The notes under the pieces are model-generated. The model worked only from the letters and a program-made list of their open reading frames with translations. It searched no databases and had not been told where the DNA came from. This document shows positions 1 to 7,246 of a stretch of 64,000 nucleotides of DNA, one piece after another (position 1 is the stretch's first letter; each line of letters starts with the position of its first letter). A program made the position numbers and the translations under genes. The DNA lies in contig NZ_LR026975.1 of assembly GCF_900603025.1 (NCBI RefSeq), forward strand, positions 496,001 to 560,000. Direction: 5' to 3'. Origin of the DNA: Mycolicibacterium hassiacum DSM 44199. Its GTDB lineage: Bacteria; Actinomycetota; Actinomycetes; Mycobacteriales; Mycobacteriaceae.

Positions 1-1122
1 GAAGGTGATCTTGTTGTTCAGCGCGATCCGCGGTCGGCCCTGAGCGTCGGGAACGGTGCTGATCGTGCGGAGCCCGGCATAACTGGTTACCCCGTCGACG
101 AGCTTGCCGGAGGCGCCGATGAGGCGAACCTCGATGTCGTAGAGATAGGGATGCTCGGGTGCCCACAGCCGCGGTCGCGGCACGGTGACGCGCAGCGGTT
201 GATTCGGGGAGCCGGTGGTCCGCGCCACCTCGCGGCCGTCGGGTTCGGACACCACCACCTCGGCGCGCTGGTCGGTCGCCCCGACCACCCGCGGCAGGAG
301 TGTCATCCCGTTGAGATCGGTAGTGATGGCGAGTTTTTCGATGTAGGTCGAGCGGACCGGTTCCAGCCAGACCGTCTGCCAGATTCCGGATGCGCCGGTG
401 TAGAAGAGGCCTTCGGGGTCGTTGCGCTGCTTGCCGACGGGAAACGGGTTGAGTTCGTTGCGATCCTCGGCCCGAACGATGATCTCCTGTGCGCCGGAGT
501 ACCGCAGGGCGTCGGTGATATCGGCGCTGAACGAGGTATAGCCGCCTTCGTGATGGGCCACCTTGCGTCCGTTGACCCACACCGTCGCGATCTGGTCCAC
601 CGCCCCGAAGTGCAGCAGCACCCGCTGTCCGCGCCAGGTTCCGGGTACCTCGAAGACCTTGCGGTACCACATCTGATCGTCGTGACGTCCGATCCCGGAC
701 AGTGCGGACTCGGTGGGGTAGGGGACCAGGATCCGCTCGTCGAACTTGTCGGCGCTCGGCGGGGACGTGAGCATCCTGCTCCCGGACCTGCCGGTGTAGC
801 CCCACACACCGTTGAGGTTCAGCCAGCGCTTGCGCACCATCTGCGGACGCGGGTACTCGGGCAGCGCGTTGTTCGGGCCCACCAGGTAGGTCCATGGGGT
901 GGACAACGGAGGTCGTTGCCGCTGCCACGCCTCGGCGGCATGCGCCGGCGTCTCCACCATCACGATTGTGGTCAGCGCGATCGCACTCGCCAAAACCAGG
1001 CGAGTCATTTGTCGCCGGGGGAAGCGGTCTCCCCACCTCGGCGCTACGGGTCCACGACGGCGTATCGCAAGTCGTCGTGTGATGCGCAGCGACGCACGCA
1101 CCCGCGCATTGGCAGGCGTCAT
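1..1122 (-). CDS. Secreted glycoside hydrolase family 2 protein, N-terminal part (runs off left edge)
   Basis: The 374 visible codons give the N-terminal half of a GH2 (beta-galactosidase/beta-mannosidase-like) enzyme. A basic leader and a hydrophobic stretch ending TPAHA-AEAW look like an export signal. The GH2 sugar-binding jelly roll follows (RKRWLNLNGVW, DQMWYRKVFEVP, ATVWVNGRKV, GIWQTVWLEPV), then the Ig-like sandwich (STYIEKLAITTDLNG, APEHPYLYDIEVRL). The catalytic barrel with its two glutamates lies beyond base 1, so activity and substrate cannot be judged. The ATG at 1122 has a run of six G eight bases upstream. An ATG at 1008 would put the signal peptide (MTRLVLASAIAL) at the very N-terminus and is nearly as plausible. 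A role in polysaccharide use outside the membrane is inference. Confidence 0.8.
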   Translation of the reverse strand, partial: MTPANARVRASLRITRRLAIRRRGPVAPRWGDRFPRRQMTRLVLASAIALTTIVMVETPAHAAEAWQRQRPPLSTPWTYLVGPNNALPEYPRPQMVRKRWLNLNGVWGYTGRSGSRMLTSPPSADKFDERILVPYPTESALSGIGRHDDQMWYRKVFEVPGTWRGQRVLLHFGAVDQIATVWVNGRKVAHHEGGYTSFSADITDALRYSGAQEIIVRAEDRNELNPFPVGKQRNDPEGLFYTGASGIWQTVWLEPVRSTYIEKLAITTDLNGMTLLPRVVGATDQRAEVVVSEPDGREVARTTGSPNQPLRVTVPRPRLWAPEHPYLYDIEVRLIGASGKLVDGVTSYAGLRTISTVPDAQGRPRIALNNKITF

Positions 1123-1587
1123 AACCGAACCCCCCGCTAGTGACCGGCAGGACCGACGAAATCGCAATCCCCGTGACCCCCACCGGCTGCGTCCGTCGGC
1201 GGCAAACATACCCGCATTACGGTTGGTAGGAAAGGCGAACCTGGCCGCAGAGTTCGCGCACCCGCCGCCGCGAGGTTGGCGCACGCGCCGTCGGCTAACT
1301 CAATAGCTGGACTCATGGATCGTTGTCACCTGGCTGAAGTCCCACGGTGCAGGCGTGCGGCTACGGTTGCCTTGGTTGCGGCGGCGATTGCGTCGCAACC
1401 TTCCGTCGACGGCGTGTGCGGGAACGTCCGCCGGTGGTGGACGAAGGCGCGCAGGCAGCCCGGTCTCCATGGCGGAGCAAATTTGCTGATCTGTCGCCGA
1501 CCGTGCCGGATGTTGATGATTTGCCCTCGCGGCGAGCCGATGTGCTGTCAGAATTTTCTGATGCGTAAGTTGCAGCAGGGTGCGCAA
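1123..1587. other. Intergenic region between divergent genes, no gene seen
   Basis: These 465 bases separate the divergently transcribed GH2 gene and the proline-rich secreted protein gene. Open frames exist here in several phases, but none resembles a protein family or starts behind a convincing ribosome site. The region must hold the promoters of both neighbours; I could not pick out a clear -10/-35 pair. Confidence 0.5.
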
Positions 1588-1920
1588 GTGAAACGTGCAT
1601 GGATGTGTGCCGCCGCCGCGTTGTTCATCGCGGGTCTCGCCAACGTCGAGGTGCCCACCGCCGAGGCGACAGTGTGCGGATCCGTCGGCGGCCGCATCGT
1701 GGACGTCACCGGGTGCGCCGACCCGCTGTCGTATCTGAACGACGTACTGGCGCCCCCGCCGCCTCCGCCCCCGCCGCCTCCGGAGTCGCCGCCTCCCTCG
1801 GAAGCCGCACCGCCGCCTCCTCCGCCGCCACCACCGGCGCATGTGCCGCCACCACCACGGCCGAACGTGAGCGTGTGCGCCAATGTCGGGCGCCGGATCA
1901 GCATCAGTGGATGCATCTAG
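1588..1920 (+). CDS. Small secreted proline-rich protein with two Cys-bracketed repeats
   Basis: 110-residue exported protein of unknown function. Residues 1-27 are a signal peptide (VKRAWMCAAAALFIAGLANV, cleavage near AEA-TVC). The mature chain has a motif C-x2-VG-x-RI-x4-GC (CGSVGGRIVDVTGC), a long polyproline linker (runs of 10 and 9 Pro, plus PPP blocks) and a second copy C-x2-VG-x-RI-x3-GC (CANVGRRISISGC) ending one residue later. The paired cysteines suggest one disulphide per copy. The GTG at 1588 has AGCAGGG seven bases upstream; an ATG at 1561 would add nine residues but has no ribosome site. No match to a named family is claimed. Confidence 0.7.
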   Translation: MKRAWMCAAAALFIAGLANVEVPTAEATVCGSVGGRIVDVTGCADPLSYLNDVLAPPPPPPPPPPESPPPSEAAPPPPPPPPPAHVPPPPRPNVSVCANVGRRISISGCI

Positions 1921-1974
1921 GAGGACAGCAGGCCTGCGGATGGTCCGATGTGGCCACCTGTTTGACTAGGCGTT

Positions 1975-2745
1975 GTGAATCGCGAAACGTTTGATCGTCT
2001 GTTCGACATGACCGGCCGGACCGTGATCGTGACCGGCGGGACCCGGGGCATCGGCCTGGCTCTGGCTGAGGGATTCGTGTTGGCCGGCGCCCGGGTGGTG
2101 GTGGCCAGCCGCAAACCCCACGCGTGCGAGCGCGCCGTCGAGCGGCTGCGTGAACTCGGCGGTCAGGCCATCGGCGTCCCTACTCACCTCGGTGACGTCG
2201 ACGCGCTCGAAGCATTGGTGCGGGCGACCGTCGATGAGTTCGGCGGTATCGACGTCGTGGTCAACAATGCCGCCAACGCCCTGGCGCAACCGCTCGGCCA
2301 GATGACCGTCGAAGCGGTGACGAAGTCGTACGAGGTCAACGTGCGCGGGCCGCTGTTCCTGGTGCAGGCAGCCCTGCCCCACCTGAAGGAAAGCGCGAAA
2401 GCCGCTGTCATCAACATGGTTTCGGTCGGAGCTTTCATGTTCTCGCCGGCCACTTCGATCTACTCGTCGAACAAGGCCGCCCTGATGTCGTTGACCCGGT
2501 CGATGGCAGCCGAGTTCGCGCCGTTCGGGATCAGGGTGAACGCGATCGCCCCGGGACCCGTCGATACCGATATGGTGCGCAACAACCCGCCGGAGTTCAT
2601 CGACATGCTGGCCAAGAGCACGCTGATGCAGCGACTCGCCTCACCGGACGAGATCGTCGGCACCGCACTACTGTTGGCTTCCGACGCGGGCAGCTACATC
2701 ACGGGAACCGTCATTATCGTCGACGGTGGTGGAACTCCTCGGTAG
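1975..2745 (+). CDS. Short-chain dehydrogenase/reductase (SDR)
   Basis: 256-residue classical SDR, probably a cytosolic NAD(P)-dependent oxidoreductase. It has the Rossmann motif TGGTRGIG near residue 21, NNAAN near residue 98, a serine in MVSVGAF and the catalytic YSSNK, followed by the usual IAPGPVDTDM segment and a C-terminal IVDGG. An arginine after the first strand (VVVASRK) fits NADP preference, which is inference. It starts at GTG 1975; an ATG at 2008 would remove part of the N-terminus before the Rossmann motif. The gene ends 32 bases inside the convergent enoyl-CoA hydratase gene. Substrate unknown. Confidence 0.85.
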   Translation: MNRETFDRLFDMTGRTVIVTGGTRGIGLALAEGFVLAGARVVVASRKPHACERAVERLRELGGQAIGVPTHLGDVDALEALVRATVDEFGGIDVVVNNAANALAQPLGQMTVEAVTKSYEVNVRGPLFLVQAALPHLKESAKAAVINMVSVGAFMFSPATSIYSSNKAALMSLTRSMAAEFAPFGIRVNAIAPGPVDTDMVRNNPPEFIDMLAKSTLMQRLASPDEIVGTALLLASDAGSYITGTVIIVDGGGTPR

Positions 2746-3499
2746 CGCGTTGCATCTCACCGCTGGTCGAGGCCAGGATCTGGCTCCGGTTCTCCAGGTG
2801 CAGGGCCGCCTCCAGGCTGGACGCCTCGAGGTTGGCCCACAGCACCTGTTTCGTCGACTCGACAGCGAATTTGCCGTAGCCGCACAGTGTTTCCGCGATA
2901 GTGAGAGCGTCCTCGAGCAGGGACTGATCGCTGGACAGCCGTGAGACAAGCCCCAGGCGCAGCGCCTCCTGGGCGTCGACCACCCGGGCGGTGAGGATGA
3001 GGTCGAATGCCGGTCCGGCGCCGATAAGCCGGGGCAGCGTATAGCTGACTCCGATATCGGCGCCACCTATTCCCAGTTTGATGAACTGGGTGCAGAACCT
3101 CGCGGATTCGGCCGCGATGCGGATATCGCAGGCCAGCGCGATGCCCAGGCCGCCGCCGTAGGCCGGTCCGTTGACCGCGGCGATAACCGGTTGGCGCAGA
3201 CGCTGGATTCCGGTGGTGAGCTCGGCGATCCGTTCCTGCCATCGCATGCCCGATCGCGGGAACTCGGTGCCCTCGCCGGCCCGCTCCGGGTTGGGCTCGG
3301 TCAGATCGAGACCCGAACAGAAACCGCGGCCGGCCCCGGTCAGTATGACGACACGGCAGTCGTTGTTGCGCCGAAGTTGCTGAAGCACACCGTGCAGGTC
3401 TTCGACCAGCTCGTAGGACAGCGCGTTGAGTTTTTCCGGTCGGTTGAGCGTGACAACGGCGATGTCCTGGCGGGGGTAGGAGAGTTCAAGCTGCGCCAT
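2714..3499 (-). CDS. Enoyl-CoA hydratase/isomerase family (crotonase) protein
   Basis: 261-residue crotonase-fold protein acting on acyl-CoA thioesters. It shows the NRPEKLNAL start, the first oxyanion-hole segment GAGRGFCSGLDL and the second PAYGGGLGIALACDIRIA. Where classical hydratases have a catalytic glutamate loop, this protein reads IGGADIGVSYTLPR: an Asp is present and the usual GGTQRL is absent, so isomerase or another crotonase chemistry is possible. The ATG lies six bases after a TAGCGT -10 box, so a leaderless message is likely. Its 3' end overlaps the convergent SDR by 32 bases. Confidence 0.85.
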   Translation of the reverse strand: MAQLELSYPRQDIAVVTLNRPEKLNALSYELVEDLHGVLQQLRRNNDCRVVILTGAGRGFCSGLDLTEPNPERAGEGTEFPRSGMRWQERIAELTTGIQRLRQPVIAAVNGPAYGGGLGIALACDIRIAAESARFCTQFIKLGIGGADIGVSYTLPRLIGAGPAFDLILTARVVDAQEALRLGLVSRLSSDQSLLEDALTIAETLCGYGKFAVESTKQVLWANLEASSLEAALHLENRSQILASTSGEMQRATEEFHHRRR

Positions 3500-3505
3500 G
3501 AGCTC

Positions 3506-3511
3506 ACGCTA
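3506..3511 (-). promoter_or_regulatory. -10 box of a leaderless promoter (crotonase gene)
   Basis: On the minus strand TAGCGT is followed by six bases (GAGCTC) and the ATG at 3499. A TANNNT hexamer 6-7 bases before the start codon is the known signature of leaderless mycobacterial mRNA. Confidence 0.5.
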
Positions 3512-3563
3512 ACCGATCCGAATCGAGCGTCGGTAGCGGTCGACATGCACGTGCCCTGCTCGG

Positions 3564-4283
3564 CTAGAGAAGCGTACCGGGCACGTTGATCGTGACGGTC
3601 ACCGGATCGCTGTAGGTCCTGACACCGTCGTGCTCGTCGTAGGCGCGGTAGACGAACTGAACCGAGTACGTGAACAACTGCACGCTCGCCTGGTAGTTGA
3701 AGGTCCCGTCGGGCTGCAACTCGAAGTCCTTGATCAGCGCGGTGAAGATGCTGCTGTATGTCGGACCCGAGACCAGCTCGGCCTTCAGGCTGTCGCCGTC
3801 GACATCATGGTCATTGGCCAGCACATTTCCGGTCGCTTGGGCGATCAACACAGTCCCCAGCAACCCGCCGGTCGCGGTGTAGATGGGGTCGGAGTTGGCC
3901 ACCGGCGCGTCGTTGACCGGGTTCACCGTGATCGACACCGTGGCGCTGGTGATGTGTTCGCCGTCGGTGACGGTGTAGGCGAATGCGTCCGGGCCGTTGT
4001 AGTCGGGGTCTGGGGTGTAGGTCCAGGTGCCGTCACCGGTCGGGGTCAGCGTCCCGTGCGCTGTCTGGCCCACGAGGATGGTGAGATCGGCAGCCGAGGT
4101 GTCTATATCGCCAACGAGTTGTTTCAGGTCGATGGTGATGGAGCTGTCTTCGTCGACCGTCACCGTGGTGTCGGTGGCGGTGGGTGGGTCGTTGACTGGG
4201 GTGACGGTGATCGAGACGGTTGCGGTGGTGGTGTGTTGGCCGTCGGTGACGGTGTAGGTGAATGCGTCGGGGCCGTTGTAGTC
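3564..4283 (-). pseudogene. 3' part of IS-disrupted Ig-like repeat surface protein gene
   Basis: These codons are the severed C-terminal 240 residues of the gene whose 5' part lies at 7238-9535. Reading resumes inside the duplicated target site with DYN-GPDAFTYTVTDG and covers one and a half tandem-95/cadherin-like repeats (DPPTATDTTVTVDED, GTWTYTPDPDYNGPDAF), a VNDAPVANSDP segment and a final beta domain, ending TINVPGTLL. Removing the element 4284-7237 and one 9-base repeat joins both parts in frame to a protein of 1002 residues. There is no promoter or credible start of its own, so it is probably silent unless the insertion is lost. Confidence 0.85.
4275..4283. repeat. Target-site duplication, left copy (IS256-type element)
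   Basis: GTTGTAGTC here is repeated exactly at 7238-7246. On the gene strand it reads GACTACAAC (Asp-Tyr-Asn) in frame on both sides of the element. Confidence 0.85.
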
Positions 4284-4418
4284 GAGCAATGATCAGAACC
4301 TGTGGATGAGCCTCGGGGTGGGGGCGTGAAAGTGGGCGCACCTTCCCGAGGATGATCTGAATGTCAGTAGGTCCGATCATGAGCCGGCGTTGGCGCGCTG
4401 GTTCGGGAAGGTACGCCC

Positions 4419-5319
4419 ATGCTCACCGTAGTTCACGACGCCGAGGACGCCAACGACAGCGACACTCCCGGTCGCTCGTTGTTGGATGAGATCGTCCGCG
4501 ACGGGGCGCGACGGATGCTGGCCGCCGCGTTGCAGGCCGAGGTCGCCGCCTACGTGGCCCAGTACGCCGACCAGCTCGATGAGAACGGCCACCGCCTGGT
4601 GGTGCGCAACGGCTACCACCAGCCCCGCGAGGTGCTGACCGCAGCCGGTGCGGTGCAGGTCAAAGCGCCGCGAGTCAACGACAAACGTGTCGACCCTGAC
4701 ACCGGCGAACGCAAACGGTTCTCCTCGGCGATCCTGCCGGCCTGGGCGCGCAAGTCGCCGCAGATGAGCGAAGTGCTGCCGCTGCTGTACCTGCACGGGC
4801 TGTCCACCAGCGACTTCACCCCGGCATTGGAGCAGTTCCTGGGTTCGGGTGCGGGGTTGTCGGCCACCACGATCACCCGGCTCACGGCGCAGTGGCAGGA
4901 CGAGGCCCGCGCGTTTGCGGCCCGGGACCTGTCCGGCACCGACTACGTCTACCTGTGGGTCGACGGTATCCACCTCAAGGTCCGCCTGGACCAGGAAAAA
5001 CTCTGTTTGCTGGTGATGCTGGGCGTGCGCGCTGACGGCCGCAAAGAGCTGGTGGCGATCACCGACGGCTACCGGGAATCGACCGAGTCGTGGGCTGATC
5101 TGCTGCGCGACTGTAAACGACGCGGCATGACCGCCCCAGTGCTCGCGGTCGGCGATGGCGCCTTGGGGTTTTGGAACGCGGTGCGCGAAGTGTTCCCGGC
5201 CACCCGTGAGCAGCGGTGCTGGTTTCACAAGCAAGCCAATGTCCTTGCCGCGCTGCCGAAATCAGCACACCCGTCGGCGTTGGCAGCGCTCAAAGAGATC
5301 TACAACGCCGAGGATATCG
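4419..5319 (+). pseudogene. IS256-family transposase, 5' part (interrupted)
   Basis: This encodes residues 1-300 of a 438-residue IS256-type transposase, starting at an ATG with GGAAGG seven bases upstream. It holds the first two catalytic aspartates of the DDE triad: D182 in YLWVDGIHLKV and D246 in LAVGDGALGFW. Reading passes into the inserted ISL3 element and stops at 5351 after ten foreign residues. The catalytic glutamate is on the other side, so this copy cannot make an active enzyme. Removing the inner element and one duplication rejoins AEDI-DKAQ exactly in frame. Confidence 0.9.
5312..5319. repeat. Target-site duplication, left copy (ISL3-type element)
   Basis: GGATATCG here is repeated exactly at 6781-6788, an 8-base duplication as expected for the ISL3 family. 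Confidence 0.9.
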
Positions 5320-6780
5320 GGCTCTTCCGAGTTGGTAGGGGTCTGGTGTGACCGATTCGGATCGTGTCGGTGACTGATTGAGGGCTCGCGCCCTTGTCAA
5401 CTGGGTGTTCTTGACGCATCCAGAAGCAAAGGCGCGAGCTTGCCCCAGACTAGTGGTTCCCTGCTGCTTGGACTCGACGGTGTCGTCGTGGAGTCTGTGC
5501 ATGTCGACCTCGACCGAACCCGCACCATCTATGTCCGCACCGCCGAGCAGTGGGTCGGCGTGTGTCCTGGATGCATGGTCCGGTCAGCTCGCTCGAAGGG
5601 CTGGGTGAGCACTCGGCCCCGCGATATCAAGATCGGGCCGGACATTCCCCGGATCGTGTGGCGGAAACGAAAGTGGTTGTGCGCCAACATGTGTTGTGAC
5701 CGCAAGTCATTCACAGAGTCGGTGCCGTCGATCCCGCCGCGAGCACGGGTGACGGTGCGGGCCAAGCGCGAGATGGCCTCGGCGGTGCTTGACGATGACC
5801 GCTCGGTCAAGGCGGTCGCCGCCGCGTACGGCTGCACCTGGAACACCTGTCACGACGCGGTCATCGCCACGGCGGACCCGGTGCTGGCCGGCGAACCCGA
5901 AGCCGTGAGCGTGCTGGGAATCGACGAGACCCGTCGCGGCAAGGCCAAATGGGAGACCTGCTCGCAGACCGGTACCCGATCCTGGGTGGACCGCTTCGAC
6001 ACCGGGCTGGTCGATATCACCGGCACGGGCGGGTTGTTGGTGCAGGTCAACGGCCGTGCGGCCAAACCGGTGACCGACTGGCTGGATCAGCGTGATCCCG
6101 GCTGGAAGGCCACCATCGAGTTCGTCGCGATCGACATGTCGGTCACCTACGCCAACGCTGCGCGCCAAGCGTTGCCGCACGCGAAGCTGATCGTCGATCG
6201 GTTTCATCTGGTCAAGCGGGCCAACGAAATGGTCGATGAGGTCCGGCGCCGCACTACCCAAGCCCACCGTTTGCGCCGCGGACGCAAAAGCGACCCCGAA
6301 TGGATCAACCGGCGCCGGCTGCTGCGCGCCGCTGAGCGATTGACCGATGAGCAACGCCACAAGCTGTTCGTGAAACTGACCTCAGCGGACCCCAATGGCG
6401 ACATCGCCGCCGCCTGGATCGCCAAAGAGCTCCTACGAGATGTGTTGGCCTGCACCGCCCGTGGCGGATTGACCTACGAGATCCGCGATGCGCTGTACCG
6501 GTTCTACACGTTCTGCGCCGCCTGCTCGGTGCCCGAGATCAGCAAGCTTGCCCGCACCATCTCAGCATGGCAGGAGCCGATGATCCTGGCCATCCAGACC
6601 GGACTGTCCAACGCCCGCAGCGAAGGCTACAACCGCATCATCAAACACGTCGGCCGCATCGCCTTCGGATTCCGCAACCCAGAAAACCAACGCCGCCGAG
6701 TACGGTGGGCCTGCACCCGCCAATCCCGGCGGACGCCACCCAGCACCAAGCAGGTACGCCCCTGCTAACTCGGAAGAGCC
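5320..6780 (+). mobile_element. ISL3-family insertion sequence, apparently complete (1461 bp)
   Basis: The left end begins GGCTCTTCCGAGTTGGTAGG and the right end, read inward, GGCTCTTCCGAGTTAGCAGG; the GGCTCTTC tips are typical of the ISL3 family. An exact 8-base direct repeat flanks it. It carries one intact transposase gene, has sound ends and an unmutated duplication, so it looks recent and probably still mobile. It sits between codons 300 and 301 of the IS256 transposase, in the same orientation. Confidence 0.93.
5440..6768 (+). CDS. ISL3-family transposase
   Basis: 442-residue DDE transposase of the ISL3 family, intact. The N-terminal part has the cysteine-rich DNA-binding zone (VCPGC near residue 42 and CANMCC near 81). 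The catalytic domain shows D162 (LGIDETRRGK), D232 (VAIDMSVTYANA) and a C-terminal glutamate in SNARSEGYNRIIK, followed by FGFRNPENQRRR as in other family members. The start is TTG at 5440, about 120 bases inside the left end. It should bind the 24-bp ends of its own element and promote transposition with 8-base duplications. Confidence 0.92.
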   Translation: MPQTSGSLLLGLDGVVVESVHVDLDRTRTIYVRTAEQWVGVCPGCMVRSARSKGWVSTRPRDIKIGPDIPRIVWRKRKWLCANMCCDRKSFTESVPSIPPRARVTVRAKREMASAVLDDDRSVKAVAAAYGCTWNTCHDAVIATADPVLAGEPEAVSVLGIDETRRGKAKWETCSQTGTRSWVDRFDTGLVDITGTGGLLVQVNGRAAKPVTDWLDQRDPGWKATIEFVAIDMSVTYANAARQALPHAKLIVDRFHLVKRANEMVDEVRRRTTQAHRLRRGRKSDPEWINRRRLLRAAERLTDEQRHKLFVKLTSADPNGDIAAAWIAKELLRDVLACTARGGLTYEIRDALYRFYTFCAACSVPEISKLARTISAWQEPMILAIQTGLSNARSEGYNRIIKHVGRIAFGFRNPENQRRRVRWACTRQSRRTPPSTKQVRPC

Positions 6781-6788
6781 GGATATCG
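6781..6788. repeat. Target-site duplication, right copy (ISL3-type element)
   Basis: Exact copy of the GGATATCG at 5312-5319; it marks the right border of the ISL3 element. Confidence 0.9.
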
Positions 6789-7204
6789 ACAAAGCCCAGG
6801 TCGCGGTCAAAGCCTTCGAGGTCGACTTCGGCGCCAAATATCCCAAGGCGGTCGCCAAGATCACCGACGATCTGGACACCCTGCTGGAATTCTACCGCTA
6901 TCCCGCCGAGCACTGGATCCACCTACGCACCACGAATCCGATCGAAAGTACCTTCGCCACAGTGCGTTTGCGCACCAAAGTCACCAAAGGTCCGGGGTCA
7001 CGAGCAGCTGGTCTGGCCATGGCCTACAAGCTCATCGACGCCGCCGCGGCCCGCTGGCGCGCCGTCAACGCACCACACCTGGTCGCCCTGGTGCGCGCCG
7101 GCGCGGTCTTCCACAAGGGCAAACTGCTTGAACGCCCCACCGAGATCACCCCACCAACCCCGCCCTCAGACGGCGATCAGCAAGCCGGAACGGAGGTCGC
7201 CTGA
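6789..7204 (+). pseudogene. IS256-family transposase, 3' part (interrupted)
   Basis: Residues 301-438 of the split transposase. The frame continues from the first base of codon 301 in the left duplication (5319). It carries the third catalytic residue, E353, in TTNPIESTFATVRLR, plus the TKGPGSRAAGLAMAYKL segment common in actinobacterial IS256 transposases. It ends TGA at 7204, 33 bases before the right end of the element. It has no start of its own and no function alone. Confidence 0.88.
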
Positions 7205-7237
7205 AACACCCCGATCCACAGGTCTTGACAATTCCTC

Positions 7238-7246
7238 GTTGTAGTC
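7238..7246. repeat. Target-site duplication, right copy (IS256-type element)
   Basis: Exact copy of GTTGTAGTC at 4275-4283; it marks the right border of the composite insertion. Confidence 0.85.

Larger units (their letters stand above)
4284..7237 (+). mobile_element. IS256-family insertion sequence, itself interrupted by an ISL3-family element
   Basis: The element is bounded by imperfect terminal inverted repeats: the left end begins GAGCAATGATCAG and the right end, read inward, GAGGAATTGTCAAG; both then share ACCTGTGGAT (19 of 24 positions match). It is flanked by a 9-base target duplication. Subtracting the inner element and its 8-base duplication leaves 1485 bp, a normal size for the family. 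The transposase gene spans 4419-7204 but is split by the ISL3 element. It lies inside, and antisense to, the Ig-like surface protein gene. Confidence 0.9.

Noticed and set aside
1750..1860. CCG-rich tract as a structural DNA repeat
   Set aside because: It is explained by the polyproline linker of the secreted protein.
5320..6780. Composite transposon carrying cargo
   Set aside because: The inner element holds only its transposase and the outer one only its split transposase; no passenger gene is present.
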